In this document: piece after piece, positions 36,409-46,434 of the stretch | Layout: each line of letters begins with the position of its first letter | Numbering within the stretch: the first letter of the stretch is position 1 | DNA from: Planctomycetota bacterium | Lineage (GTDB): Bacteria > Planctomycetota > B15-G4 | Direction: 5' to 3' | Assembly (NCBI GenBank): GCA_029259725.1 | Contig: JAJDER010000034.1 | Location: 1 to 63,055 of the forward strand | DNA: 63,055 bases | Position numbers and translations under genes: made by a program | The notes under the pieces: model-generated | What the model was told of the DNA's origin: nothing | Seen by the model: only the letters and a program-made list of their open reading frames with translations | The model's database searches: none

Positions 36409-36993
36409 CTACGCCAGTTCCCGCGTCAGCCAGGCCCGCGCCAGGCTCCACTCACGGCGCACCGTGCGCTCCGAGATCGAGAGCGCCCGCGCCGTCTGGT
36501 CCACCGACATGCCTGCGAAGAAGCGCAGCTGCACGATCTCGGCCATGCGCGGGTCCACCTCGGCCAGCTTCTCGACGGCCTCGTCCACCGCCATCGCCGT
36601 GTCGGCGTCCGCCTCGGTGAGCAGGTCGACGACGTTGCTCAGCGGGACGCGCCGTGCGTCGCCGCCGCGCTTCTGCCGCCCGCGCGCGCGCGCGTGATCG
36701 ATCACGATGCGGCGCATGGCCCGGGCGGCCGCCGCGAAGAAGTGCGCCCGGTTGTCCCAGGCGATGTCCTGGTCGCCGGCCAGGCGCAGATAGGCCTCGT
36801 GCACCAGGGCCGTCGCCTGCAGCGTGTGGTCGCGTCGCTCCTGACCCATCTGGTGTTCGGCGACCGCCCTCAACTGCTCGTACACGAGCGGCAGCAGTTC
36901 CTCGGAAGCCTTCGCGCGACCCGCGCCCACCTCTTCCAGCAGGCGGGCGAGGTCGGGGTCCTCCGATCCGGGCGTGCGGTCCTCCTGTTTCAC
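36409..36993 (-). CDS. ECF sigma factor of the planctomycete-expanded type
   Basis: This protein of about 194 residues belongs to the PF07638/TIGR02999 sigma family. The conserved opening is KASEELLPLVYEQLRAVA, then LQATALVHEAYLRLAG, RAHFFAAAARAMRRIVIDHARA, and region 4 VQLRFFAGMSVDQTARALSISERTVRREW. Genes of this type are often beside Ser/Thr kinase genes, and a kinase diverges from it here across about 180 bp. The start is uncertain: I use the GTG at 36993, while a GTG at 37023 adds ten residues. There is no adjacent anti-sigma gene. Confidence 0.85.
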   Translation of the reverse strand: MKQEDRTPGSEDPDLARLLEEVGAGRAKASEELLPLVYEQLRAVAEHQMGQERRDHTLQATALVHEAYLRLAGDQDIAWDNRAHFFAAAARAMRRIVIDHARARGRQKRGGDARRVPLSNVVDLLTEADADTAMAVDEAVEKLAEVDPRMAEIVQLRFFAGMSVDQTARALSISERTVRREWSLARAWLTRELA

Positions 36994-37174
36994 GCGTCCG
37001 ATTGTAGTTCCCAGGGTGCGCACCAGACATCGTCATGCGTCATCGCAGCTCGGAACCGGCCAAACTTCTCGCGCGAATCTCCAGCGCGACGAAACCGCTT
37101 CCCGAGCACGGGTCGGCCGGTCCGATCTGCGTCTAGAATGCCCCCGGCGGGTCGGGCAGGGTGTCCCACGGAGG

Positions 37175-39565
<2,391 letters not shown>

Positions 39566-39637
39566 CGCAGGATCACACACGACGCAGGATCACACGGTGA
39601 GCGCAGGCCAGACCCTGCCCCGCCCGGAGGAACGACG

Positions 39638-40405
39638 GTGAAGCAGCTCTTCAAGCATCTCGACCAGCTCCTGCGCGGGGACTTCACTCGCGCCGAGGAC
39701 CTGCGCGAGGGCCGCGTGCCCGTGCCGTCGCGCTGGCTGGTGGGCGCGAGCCTGTTGTGCGGCGGGTTCTACGGCCTGTGCATGGGACTGTATGCGGCGT
39801 CGGGTGGCATCCAGGGTGGCGCCCAGCAGTTCGTCAGCTCGGCGATCAAGGTGCCGCTGCTGTTCCTGTTCACGCTGATCGTGACCTTCCCGTCGCTCTA
39901 CGTCTTCGCCGCCCTGGCCGGCAGTCGGCTGCGCGTGCACGACATGCTGCGACTGCTGGTCAGCACCATCACGGTCAACCTCGCGGTCGTCGCGAGCTTC
40001 GGGCCGGTGATCATGTTCTTCACCTTGTTCACCACGAGCCACGCCTTCATCTCGCTGCTCAACGTGCTCTTCTTCGTCTTGAGCGGCGCGGTGAGCCTCG
40101 GGTTCCTGAGCCGCGCCACGCGCGTCGTGTTCCAGGGGGGGAGCGCGGCCGCGACGGACGAGGGCGGCCAGCAAGGCCCTGACTCGGCGCCCGCGCCCCC
40201 CTCGCGCGGCGCGCAGGGCCGGGCACGCTCGATCTTCCGCGCGTGGATCCTGATCTACGGCGTGGTCGGCGCGCAGATGGGCTGGGTGCTGCGGCCCTTC
40301 GTGGGCAACCCGAACCTCGAGTTCGTGTGGTTCCGCCACCACCGCGAGTCCAACATCTTCGCCGCGCTCATGGACCTGCTGCGCGACGTCGGCGGCGGTT
40401 GGTAG
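39638..40405 (+). CDS. Multi-pass membrane protein, paralogue of the next gene
   Basis: This 255-residue protein has about six helices. Blocks shared with the next gene are GGFYGLCMG near residue 43, AIKVPLLFL near 69, the Ala/Ser/Phe-rich ASFGPVIMFF near 122, LLNVLFFVLS, and a C-terminal LRPFVGNPNLEF. A hydrophilic Gly/Pro-rich loop at about 170-195 is extra. I do not recognise a functional family. The conserved Lys in AIKVPLL and the RPFVGNP motif mark both proteins. The gene is 9 bp from its paralogue. Confidence 0.7.
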   Translation: MKQLFKHLDQLLRGDFTRAEDLREGRVPVPSRWLVGASLLCGGFYGLCMGLYAASGGIQGGAQQFVSSAIKVPLLFLFTLIVTFPSLYVFAALAGSRLRVHDMLRLLVSTITVNLAVVASFGPVIMFFTLFTTSHAFISLLNVLFFVLSGAVSLGFLSRATRVVFQGGSAAATDEGGQQGPDSAPAPPSRGAQGRARSIFRAWILIYGVVGAQMGWVLRPFVGNPNLEFVWFRHHRESNIFAALMDLLRDVGGGW

Positions 40406-40414
40406 CGACGCGCG

Positions 40415-41074
40415 ATGAGCGCCCGGGAACTCGCCGCTCATGGGGACGCACTGCTGCGGAGCGAGGGCGACTTCGCGCCCGGCGCGACCACCACGCCCTG
40501 GAAGCGGCTGGCGCTGACCGTACTCCTCGGCGGCTCGCTCTACGGCCTGGCGATGGGTTCGTTCGCCGGCTGGGAGGGCGCCCTCTACGCCGCGATCAAG
40601 GTGCCGCTGCTCGTGATCGGCTCGCTCGTCGTGTGCCTGCCGAACTTCTACGTCGTCAACGCGGTGCTGGGCCTGGCCGACGATTTCATTCCGGCGGCGC
40701 GCGCGCTCGCCGCGGCCCAGGCCACGCTCGCGCTGGTGCTCGCGTCGTTCGCGCCGATCACCCTGTTCTTCGGCCTGGTCACGGACGACTACCAGGCCAT
40801 CAAGCTGCTCAACGGCGCGCTCTTCGCATGCGCGAGCCTCGGCGCCCAGCGCGGGCTCGCGCGGCACTACGCGCCCCTGCTGGCCCGCAACCCGCGGCAC
40901 CGCACGGCGCTGATGATCTGGCCCGCGCTGTACGTCTTCGTGGCGTTGCAGCTGGCCTACGCGCTGCGACCGTTCGTGGGGAATCCGCGCTTCCCCACCG
41001 AGTTCCTGCGCGAAGACTGGGTCGGGAACGTGTACCTGGATCTGTACTGGGCGGTGCGCGGGGTGCTGGGGTAG
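40415..41074 (+). CDS. Multi-pass membrane protein, paralogue of the previous gene
   Basis: This 219-residue protein has six predicted helices and the same order of motifs as its neighbour: GGSLYGLAMG, AIKVPLLVIG, ASFAPITLFFGL, KLLNGALFACAS and LRPFVGNPRFPTEF. It lacks the hydrophilic loop. The two may form a heteromer, or be products of a tandem duplication. It ends eight bases before the tRNA fragment that marks the edge of the island. Confidence 0.7.
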   Translation: MSARELAAHGDALLRSEGDFAPGATTTPWKRLALTVLLGGSLYGLAMGSFAGWEGALYAAIKVPLLVIGSLVVCLPNFYVVNAVLGLADDFIPAARALAAAQATLALVLASFAPITLFFGLVTDDYQAIKLLNGALFACASLGAQRGLARHYAPLLARNPRHRTALMIWPALYVFVALQLAYALRPFVGNPRFPTEFLREDWVGNVYLDLYWAVRGVLG

Positions 41075-41081
41075 GTGGGGG

Positions 41082-41126
41082 TGGTGGGCCCTCCAGGACT
41101 CGAACCTGGGACCGACGGATTATGAG
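41082..41126 (-). other. 3' fragment of a tRNA-Met(CAT) gene, probable attachment site
   Basis: Read on the minus strand the 45 bp give an anticodon loop CTCATAA, 3' anticodon strand TCCGT, variable bases CGGTC, and a complete T arm (CCAGG TTCGAGT CCTGG). The acceptor 3' strand AGGGCCC, A and CCA follow. The 5' half is absent: beyond 41126 the sequence does not continue the expected ACGGA stem. A tRNA cut at the anticodon loop is the usual footprint of site-specific integration. It coincides with a drop in GC and a change of gene content to the right. Confidence 0.8.
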
Positions 41127-41439
41127 ATTCAGGGAACCTGTCCGTGGCGTGCTGCGGGGTGCCGTGGCGTCGGTTTCTACGGCGGGCCGTGTCCGGTGTG
41201 TATCACGGCGTCACGTGGGGTAGTACCCCCTTGGCTGTCAGGTTGGCTGCACGGAGACACGCTGCGTTGTTTGAGTGACCCTAGTCGCGGTAAGGGCTGA
41301 GGCGACAGAGCAACGCGCTGCCGCGCAAGGCCAGCGGTTCGCGATCACACCAACCTGCGGGCATCGAACGGAAGCTCCTGCGGAGCTCCGCACCACCCAG
41401 ATCGAGTTGGCTCCCGGCTGAGCGGTCGCAACGCTCCGC
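41127..41439. other. Noncoding left edge of the island
   Basis: I see no gene in these 313 bp. There is a perfect small palindrome GGGGTAGTACCCC (41217-41229), and an AGCTCC-TGC-GGAGCT hairpin lies in the second half, which could end the minus-strand operon that stops at 41440. No integrase gene or second tRNA piece is present here. Confidence 0.4.
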
Positions 41440-42630
41440 CTACGGCGAGCTGCCTGCCGTCACCAGCTCAAGCCACTGGTAATCTGCCTCGCACTCCGAC
41501 TGAAGGCGGATTACTACATCACGCCAGCACTCCTGATAGGCGCTGGTCTCGTCCTTGAGCTCAACCCCCTCACTTTGAATCGATGCGTGAGCCTCCACCG
41601 CGCCAGCCAACAGCCGCTGGGCGCCAGCTAGTGCTTCTTTGGCACTCAACTCAGCGAACAGCTCTGCAATCGTTGTGCACACAACGTGCACCAGATGCTT
41701 GTTCGCGTTCCACCGATTCCAAGGCACGCGGTACGGCGATTCCGAGAGCAGGGTGTCAGCAAGGCCCGGTGAGAGCTGCGCAACCTCATCTGGGTCAATA
41801 ATCGTGCCCCACAGCGTTCGCGAGAAGTGCCGGGGAGGCGCGTCACCGCCGCCACCTTGTCCGGCGGCCTCCTGCCAGCGCCCACGGCAGAACCGCCAGA
41901 GATTCTGGCTATGCCCCACACCAACGCCCGTGACTCCGCAGCCGGGGGAAAGCAACCCAAGTGGACCGGCATAGGCATGCAACACGGGAAGTCCGGTCCC
42001 CGCGAGCTTCAACAGGTGCTTGCAACTCCGAAGCACTTCCTCCTCGTCCACCGGGAGGCGCGCCTCGGGAAACTCGTAGGCAACGTACCAACCATCGGCA
42101 TCAAGGGACGTTGCAGCCGCGAGTGCTTGCTCCGACGTCGGACGCCCCTGCGCGACCGATCTCCCAAGGACAACCGTCGCATAAACCGGTACTTCGATCT
42201 TAGACGCAGCCTGACGAGCTGCTTCAAACAGCCTTGCGTTGAGGGCATCGATGTCTGGACGTGCAGCCTCATACACGACTGCTGGTGCGATCACTCCGGA
42301 CACGCCAAGGCTCGAAGACAGGTCGCAAAGCGACGTGGTAAAAGCCGAGAGTCGCGCGTCGGATAGCCCAGCAAGCTGAGAGACGGTGTTCCTGTGAGCC
42401 GAGAAGTCGTAGCTGGGCAGGCGACCGAGCATCGCGTCAGGCACATAGAACTGTGTGTCGAACAGCACATCCGCCCCTCGCTCGCGGTACTGCTGGGCGT
42501 ATTCAATCGCCTTTGCCTGAGGGAGGTCCCGAGGGCTGATGATGGCACCTACCCCCACTCCCGACTCAAATTGCTCTAGGGCGAGCTTCTGGCTCCGATC
42601 CCCAAACTGATGCCAGGACCCGCGCCTCAT
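41440..42630 (-). CDS. Conserved unknown protein of the kinase cassette
   Basis: This 396-residue protein has alternating alpha/beta sequence suggesting a barrel-like fold. Distinctive motifs are GVGAIISPRDLPQAKA, ADVLFDTQFYVPDAM, IAPAVVYEAARPDIDALN, VYATVVLGRS, VLHAYAGPLGLL, GVGVGHSQNLWRF, and GGGGDAPPRHFSRTLWGTI. I cannot assign a function. The DTQF and HAYAGP segments faintly recall TIM-barrel transglycosylases, a weak resemblance. Its ATG overlaps the kinase stop as ATGA, so the two are translationally coupled. It is the last gene of a three-gene minus-strand operon at the island edge. Confidence 0.65.
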   Translation of the reverse strand: MRRGSWHQFGDRSQKLALEQFESGVGVGAIISPRDLPQAKAIEYAQQYRERGADVLFDTQFYVPDAMLGRLPSYDFSAHRNTVSQLAGLSDARLSAFTTSLCDLSSSLGVSGVIAPAVVYEAARPDIDALNARLFEAARQAASKIEVPVYATVVLGRSVAQGRPTSEQALAAATSLDADGWYVAYEFPEARLPVDEEEVLRSCKHLLKLAGTGLPVLHAYAGPLGLLSPGCGVTGVGVGHSQNLWRFCRGRWQEAAGQGGGGDAPPRHFSRTLWGTIIDPDEVAQLSPGLADTLLSESPYRVPWNRWNANKHLVHVVCTTIAELFAELSAKEALAGAQRLLAGAVEAHASIQSEGVELKDETSAYQECWRDVVIRLQSECEADYQWLELVTAGSSP

Positions 42631-43487
42631 GCCGCCGTCTCCGCTGCGATTTGGCCGAGGACGATCGCAACCTGGCCTGCTGAGCGTGGTCGGCTGGCCC
42701 GCCCGACGCTTAGCAGTCGGCTGAGCAGCAACTTCCACGTCGCTGGAAGACGCTCAAAGCCCGAACAGGCAAGCCGCCCCGCACGGTCCTCACAGACTAC
42801 GGCCTCTAGGTCGGCAGCTCCCATCCCCGACTCAAAAAACGGATGGCTGCCAACCACCGCTTCGTACAACAAGACACCAAGCGCGAACAGGTCGGTTCGA
42901 TGGTCGATGTCGTACTTCGTGCCAGCAAACTGTTCAGGGGCGAAGTAGAGCGGCGTTCCGAACCTGGCACCTTGGCCCGTGTCGGTAAGGTCTGGCAAGC
43001 GAAGGTGCCGAGCAAGTCCGAAGTCGATGATCACTGGCGTGTCGTCACTTGAAACGCGGATATTGCTCGGCTTCAGATCGCGGTGAACAATCTGCACCTG
43101 TCGAAGCGCCTCAAGCCCCCCCGCGAGTTGGGCGAAGAAGGCCGTTGCTTCGGGCAGATCCCACGGAGTGGACGTCAGCTTAAACGTAAGGTCGTTGCCT
43201 GCGACAAACTCCTCGACCATGTAGTGCTTCTCAGAGCCGAGGCGCGACGAGAACGTGTACTCCAGTAGCTTGACGACATTCGGATGGGCGATTGCCTGGA
43301 GCGCGACGACCTCACGCTGGAGTCGATCCAATGTGTTCGCTGGGGCAATGAGCTTGAGGCACAGATCCGCTCCGTCGACGTCCCTCACATGGAACGCCGC
43401 CTTCTGCTCGCTCGGTGTCAGCGCCTCCACGAACGAGTACTGAGGAAAGCTCTCGCTTGCCTCGTCCATCGACACGATGTACGGCAT
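42627..43487 (-). CDS. Soluble Ser/Thr protein kinase
   Basis: This 286-residue protein is a minimal Hanks-type kinase without membrane helix or sensor tail. It has the Lys in DLCLKLIAP, HRDLKPSN, DFGLARHL and FGTPLYFAPEQFAG, followed by DHRTDLFALGVLLYEAVVG. The usual glycine-rich loop is poor (VEALTPSEQKAAFHV). A GGGGAGAGG sequence precedes the ATG at 43487. It overlaps the nuclease-like reading frame upstream by 176 bp and the downstream gene by 4 bp. Unlike the other two kinases in the window, it is small and cytosolic, in the style of accessory or defence kinases. Confidence 0.88.
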   Translation of the reverse strand: MPYIVSMDEASESFPQYSFVEALTPSEQKAAFHVRDVDGADLCLKLIAPANTLDRLQREVVALQAIAHPNVVKLLEYTFSSRLGSEKHYMVEEFVAGNDLTFKLTSTPWDLPEATAFFAQLAGGLEALRQVQIVHRDLKPSNIRVSSDDTPVIIDFGLARHLRLPDLTDTGQGARFGTPLYFAPEQFAGTKYDIDHRTDLFALGVLLYEAVVGSHPFFESGMGAADLEAVVCEDRAGRLACSGFERLPATWKLLLSRLLSVGRASRPRSAGQVAIVLGQIAAETAA

Positions 43488-44169
43488 CCCGTCCCTCTCC
43501 CCAGACGTTCGAAGCCAGAGCCACCGCTAGCCGGTAGTAGTAGGTCCACACCCTTGGCTTCGTCTTCCTCGATCTACGCACGACTGACACGGTATCCCCA
43601 TCTACCGCTAGAACACCTACGCCACTTGACCTAAGGCGCTGCTCCTGGCGCACCCGCTCGGCAATGTGAACGGGGAGAGCAACGTATGCCCGGTGGCAGA
43701 AGATTTGGTTGCGCGAGGCCTGCGCGATCGCGGCTTGCCACTTGTGGACCTTCACCTCGACCGTGACGACCTCAGGCAGCACTTCCCGCCAAGCATTGGC
43801 TAGTTCGTAGCTATCCCTCCCGCTACGTACAACGTGGGCCGCAGTAAGCCGATCTACTGCCCTCTCGATCTCACGTGAAGCAAGCCCCGTTCGTTCCCCA
43901 ATGGTCGCGAGTTTCGCGCTGTGCACTGTCCGAAGGTACGCCATGAGCGACACCTCGACGGGCCCCATTTCGGCGGCATGCCTCAATTGAGGCAAGAAGG
44001 TCGCAAACGCTAGGTCCGGAAGACCCGCGCCGATCGGCAGCGACGCGGCACCCCACACCGACACACAACGATCGCGGATCAGCGCAGGGCCGAATCGCGC
44101 GACTGAGTCTTCGAGTTCAGCCTCCGGTCCGAGTCGGCGCGGGCGGTAGTAGGTGATGTCTGCGGCCAT
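43312..44169 (-). CDS. PD-(D/E)xK nuclease-like protein with winged-helix insert
   Basis: This protein has 285 residues as read. GAGLPDLAFATF near residue 50 and VVTVEVKVHKWQAAIAQA near 137 supply the PD and ExK elements of a restriction-endonuclease-like fold. NQIFCHRAYVALP and SSGVGVLAVDG follow, as in related nuclease-like proteins. Between them lies a winged helix (LATIGERTGLASREIERAVDRLTAAHVV). I use the ATG at 44169; a GTG at 44175 is possible. The last 58 codons lie inside the kinase gene in another frame and have shadow-like composition, so the true 3' end may be near 43490. Confidence 0.6.
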   Translation of the reverse strand: MAADITYYRPRRLGPEAELEDSVARFGPALIRDRCVSVWGAASLPIGAGLPDLAFATFLPQLRHAAEMGPVEVSLMAYLRTVHSAKLATIGERTGLASREIERAVDRLTAAHVVRSGRDSYELANAWREVLPEVVTVEVKVHKWQAAIAQASRNQIFCHRAYVALPVHIAERVRQEQRLRSSGVGVLAVDGDTVSVVRRSRKTKPRVWTYYYRLAVALASNVWGEGRDAVHRVDGRGKRELSSVLVRGGADTERAEGGVPCEGRRRSGSVPQAHCPSEHIGSTPA

Positions 44170-44298
44170 GCTCACAAGGTGAAGGTTAGCACGCCGTGAC
44201 CTCCACGGGGGTTCGTCGACCGAGCTGCTCTACCCGTCACGCTCCGGGTAACGCCGAGCGAGATGGCCTACCCGTTCAAGTTCACCTAGAAGGTAGTC
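44170..44298. other. Leader region of the cassette operon
   Basis: This 129-bp stretch is immediately upstream of the nuclease-like gene and should hold its promoter. I see no strong -35/-10 pair and no gene. Confidence 0.3.
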
Positions 44299-44416
44299 TG
44301 ACCTTCCCCCAGGTTTCTGGACACCTTCGATAAGGACAAGATGTCGAAGGAGCTGACGATGGCGAGACGAGCACGACGGAGTTTCACGGCAGAAGGCCGA
44401 GGCCGTGCGGTTGGAC
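44299..44416 (+). mobile_element. Degraded IS3-family left end
   Basis: TGACCTTCCCCCAGG at 44299, followed by TTTCTGGACACC, looks like an IS3-type terminal repeat. About 60 bp later an OrfA-like start reads MARRARRSFTAE (from 44359) and continues in the next frame as KAEAVRLD (44393-44416). IS3 OrfA proteins typically read RRSFTAEFKAEAVRL, so a few bases are missing. Nothing recognisable of the rest of the transposase follows. It is a non-functional remnant. Confidence 0.55.
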
Positions 44417-44493
44417 ATGCCGCCGCAGAAGCGAGACCGTCGAACGCCGGGCACCGGCCCTCGGGTGGTGAATCGCCTGCCCGATTCTGTCGG

Positions 44494-44530
44494 GGGTGCA
44501 AAAAGTGACACCGTGTCACTTTCAGCACCC
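44494..44530. repeat. Island palindrome, copy 1
   Basis: The core AAGTGACAC-C-GTGTCACTT has 10-bp arms here (44502-44522). It is enclosed by GGGTGC (44494-44499) and GCACCC (44525-44530), giving a 37-bp near-perfect hairpin. It lies between the IS3 remnant and the end of the Mrr gene. Three other copies of the core occur at 55.9, 57.3 and 60.1 kb. Confidence 0.85.
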
Positions 44531-44608
44531 TCGAAGAGGCTCCGGTCTACCGGGTCCGGCCCAGCGCTCCTCTTCTCGTCCTGCCTCGAAGAGCCCTCTG
44601 CTGACGGC

Positions 44609-45670
44609 CTACTCCCCGTCGTCGCCGACCTCGGTGGTCGCGACCGTCCAGATCCTCTTGAGGGGCAACTCGGCTCGAAGCTCGTCGCCGAGATGTTCGT
44701 AGTGCTCGAACAGTTGATCGATGAGATCGTCGCGATCCCAGAGCCGGACGCGGAAGAACTGTGCTGCCTTCTCCTTGTCCACCGTCGACTTGAAGCCACC
44801 CCAGGAGACGAGGAGTCCATGCGAAGCGTGGAAGTTCTGCATCGTTCCGATCAGTTGATCGAGCGTCGGTCGGTCGAGCGGCGTGTCACCTGACTTCACC
44901 TGCACACAGAGGCGTGGCTCCCCAAAGCCGAGTGCGCCGGGAGCTGCGAGAAGGTCAACGCCTTTGTCGGGGCCTTCTGGACTGACGTGGGTCTCGTAGC
45001 CCTGGGCCTGCAGTATGGCGTCGACAAGGCGGGCCATCCCGTGGCCCTTGTAGCGGGCGAGGATCTGCCTCGCGATCTGGTCCTTCGCGACCTCTTCGAG
45101 GTCTAAGGGGACTCCGTCGCCGACAGCGTCCTCCGAATCATCATCGATGATCTGCGGTACCGCCGTGGGCAAGATCCCGCTCTCACGCCATCCCTTCGTG
45201 GCCATGCGTCTCACACGGGCTTCGGCGTCGTTCCGCTCGATCTTGCAGATGGTCATGATCGCGCCGAGCGAGTAGAGGATGTCCTGGGCGAAGTTCGAGC
45301 GCGGCACGTCGGTCGCGATCCACTTGACGCTTCGGCTGTGCTTGAGCACCGGTTCGAGCGTGTCGTCGAAGTCGCACGGCCCGGTGATCTCAGCGATGTG
45401 GACTGCCGGCTGCCGCTTGCTCGGGACGACCACCCAGTCGCCGGGTTCCATCCTCTGCACGAAGGCCCAGATCTGACCCAGGTGGTTGGAGACCTTGGCG
45501 ACACTGGCGTCGGGGTAGCTGGGGAGCAGGTACTCCCGCACCGCGGCCTTGGGTTTTATCCCGCGGATGTCGTCCTTGAGGTTGCTCCACGTCAGGTAGA
45601 TGCGGGAGTCGTCGAGGTACTTGCTCTCGAACTGCCCATGCCTCCCGCACCTCGCGAGCCAGAGTGCCAT
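44609..45670 (-). CDS. Mrr-type restriction endonuclease
   Basis: This 353-residue protein has an N-terminal Mrr-like domain of about 170 residues (VVVPSKRQPAVHIAEITG, DILYSLGAIMTICKIERND). The catalytic PD-(D/E)xK domain contains ARLVDAILQAQGYETHVSPEGPDKGVDLLAAPG and LCVQVKSGDTPLDRPTLDQL, with D and QVK as the active-site residues. This family cleaves modified DNA in several bacteria, so it may target methylated invader DNA. It lies 65 bp after the metallopeptidase gene on the same strand and probably ends the restriction operon. Confidence 0.85.
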   Translation of the reverse strand: MALWLARCGRHGQFESKYLDDSRIYLTWSNLKDDIRGIKPKAAVREYLLPSYPDASVAKVSNHLGQIWAFVQRMEPGDWVVVPSKRQPAVHIAEITGPCDFDDTLEPVLKHSRSVKWIATDVPRSNFAQDILYSLGAIMTICKIERNDAEARVRRMATKGWRESGILPTAVPQIIDDDSEDAVGDGVPLDLEEVAKDQIARQILARYKGHGMARLVDAILQAQGYETHVSPEGPDKGVDLLAAPGALGFGEPRLCVQVKSGDTPLDRPTLDQLIGTMQNFHASHGLLVSWGGFKSTVDKEKAAQFFRVRLWDRDDLIDQLFEHYEHLGDELRAELPLKRIWTVATTEVGDDGE

Positions 45671-45735
45671 CGGGGGATCCCTCCATTCGCCTCAGTTGAT
45701 CGCCCGACATGGGCAACTGCGACGCTGAAGTTTCC

Positions 45736-46434
45736 CTAGATCGTGACCAGTTCGCCACCCCTGGCAGCTAGCCACTCCTTGCGCTGCTCAAAATCCGGCA
45801 TGGCGCGCTCCACGCGCAGCCAGAACTCCGGCGTGTGCTTGGGCTCTCGCAAGTGAGCCAACTCGTGAGCGATGACGTAGTCGATGGCACTCGGCGGGAG
45901 GAGGATCGTCGCCCAGTGGAAGTTCACCGTTCCGTCTTTGCCGCAGGACCCCCAGCGAAACCCGAGGTCGCGGATCTCGATGGCCCGGGGAGTCACGCCC
46001 ATGCGCGGAGCCCACTTGCCCACTCGCCGCTTCAGCCAAGGTCGGGCGTGGTCGGAGTACCAGCGCACGAAGTGCGAGCGCCCCTCCAGTGCAGCCGTTC
46101 GCAGCAGGCGAAAGCGGCCAGCGTTCAACTTGAGCGGTACGTCCTGGGTGTCCACGAGCAGCAGCCGGTAGCTTCGCCCAAGGTAGGGGAACCCCTCGCC
46201 GCTGACGAACTCCCGCCGGGTTGCCGGCTGTTGTCGTGCTTCCTTCTCGGCGAGCTTCGTGTAGAGCCAGAACCACTTCTCGCGGACGAAGTCGGCCATC
46301 TCGACTTCAGTCGCGCCAGGCGGCGCGGCGATCGTCAGAGCTCCGTCCCGTTCGACGATGAGTTCGACCGTGCTCCGCCGTTCGCTTCTGCGGACGTGGA
46401 ACGTCAGATCTTCGATGGTCAGGGTGCTACTCAT
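45736..46434 (-). CDS. YgjP/DUF45-type M48-like zinc metallopeptidase
   Basis: This 232-residue protein has the HELAH motif at residues 190-194 with a third likely zinc ligand, H200, in KHTPEFW. It also has RWGSCGKDGTVNFHWATILLP, a family hallmark. Such genes frequently occur beside type I restriction genes; the substrate is unknown. Its ATG at 46434 overlaps the hsdR stop by 8 bp, so it belongs to the operon. Confidence 0.85.
   Translation of the reverse strand: MSSTLTIEDLTFHVRRSERRSTVELIVERDGALTIAAPPGATEVEMADFVREKWFWLYTKLAEKEARQQPATRREFVSGEGFPYLGRSYRLLLVDTQDVPLKLNAGRFRLLRTAALEGRSHFVRWYSDHARPWLKRRVGKWAPRMGVTPRAIEIRDLGFRWGSCGKDGTVNFHWATILLPPSAIDYVIAHELAHLREPKHTPEFWLRVERAMPDFEQRKEWLAARGGELVTI

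Noticed and set aside
41082..41126. Functional tRNA gene
   Set aside because: The acceptor 5' strand, D arm and 5' anticodon strand are missing, so it cannot fold as a tRNA.
44230..44820. Minus-strand open frame over the IS remnant and the end of the Mrr gene
   Set aside because: It crosses the palindrome and overlaps the Mrr gene in another frame; no start or motif supports it.
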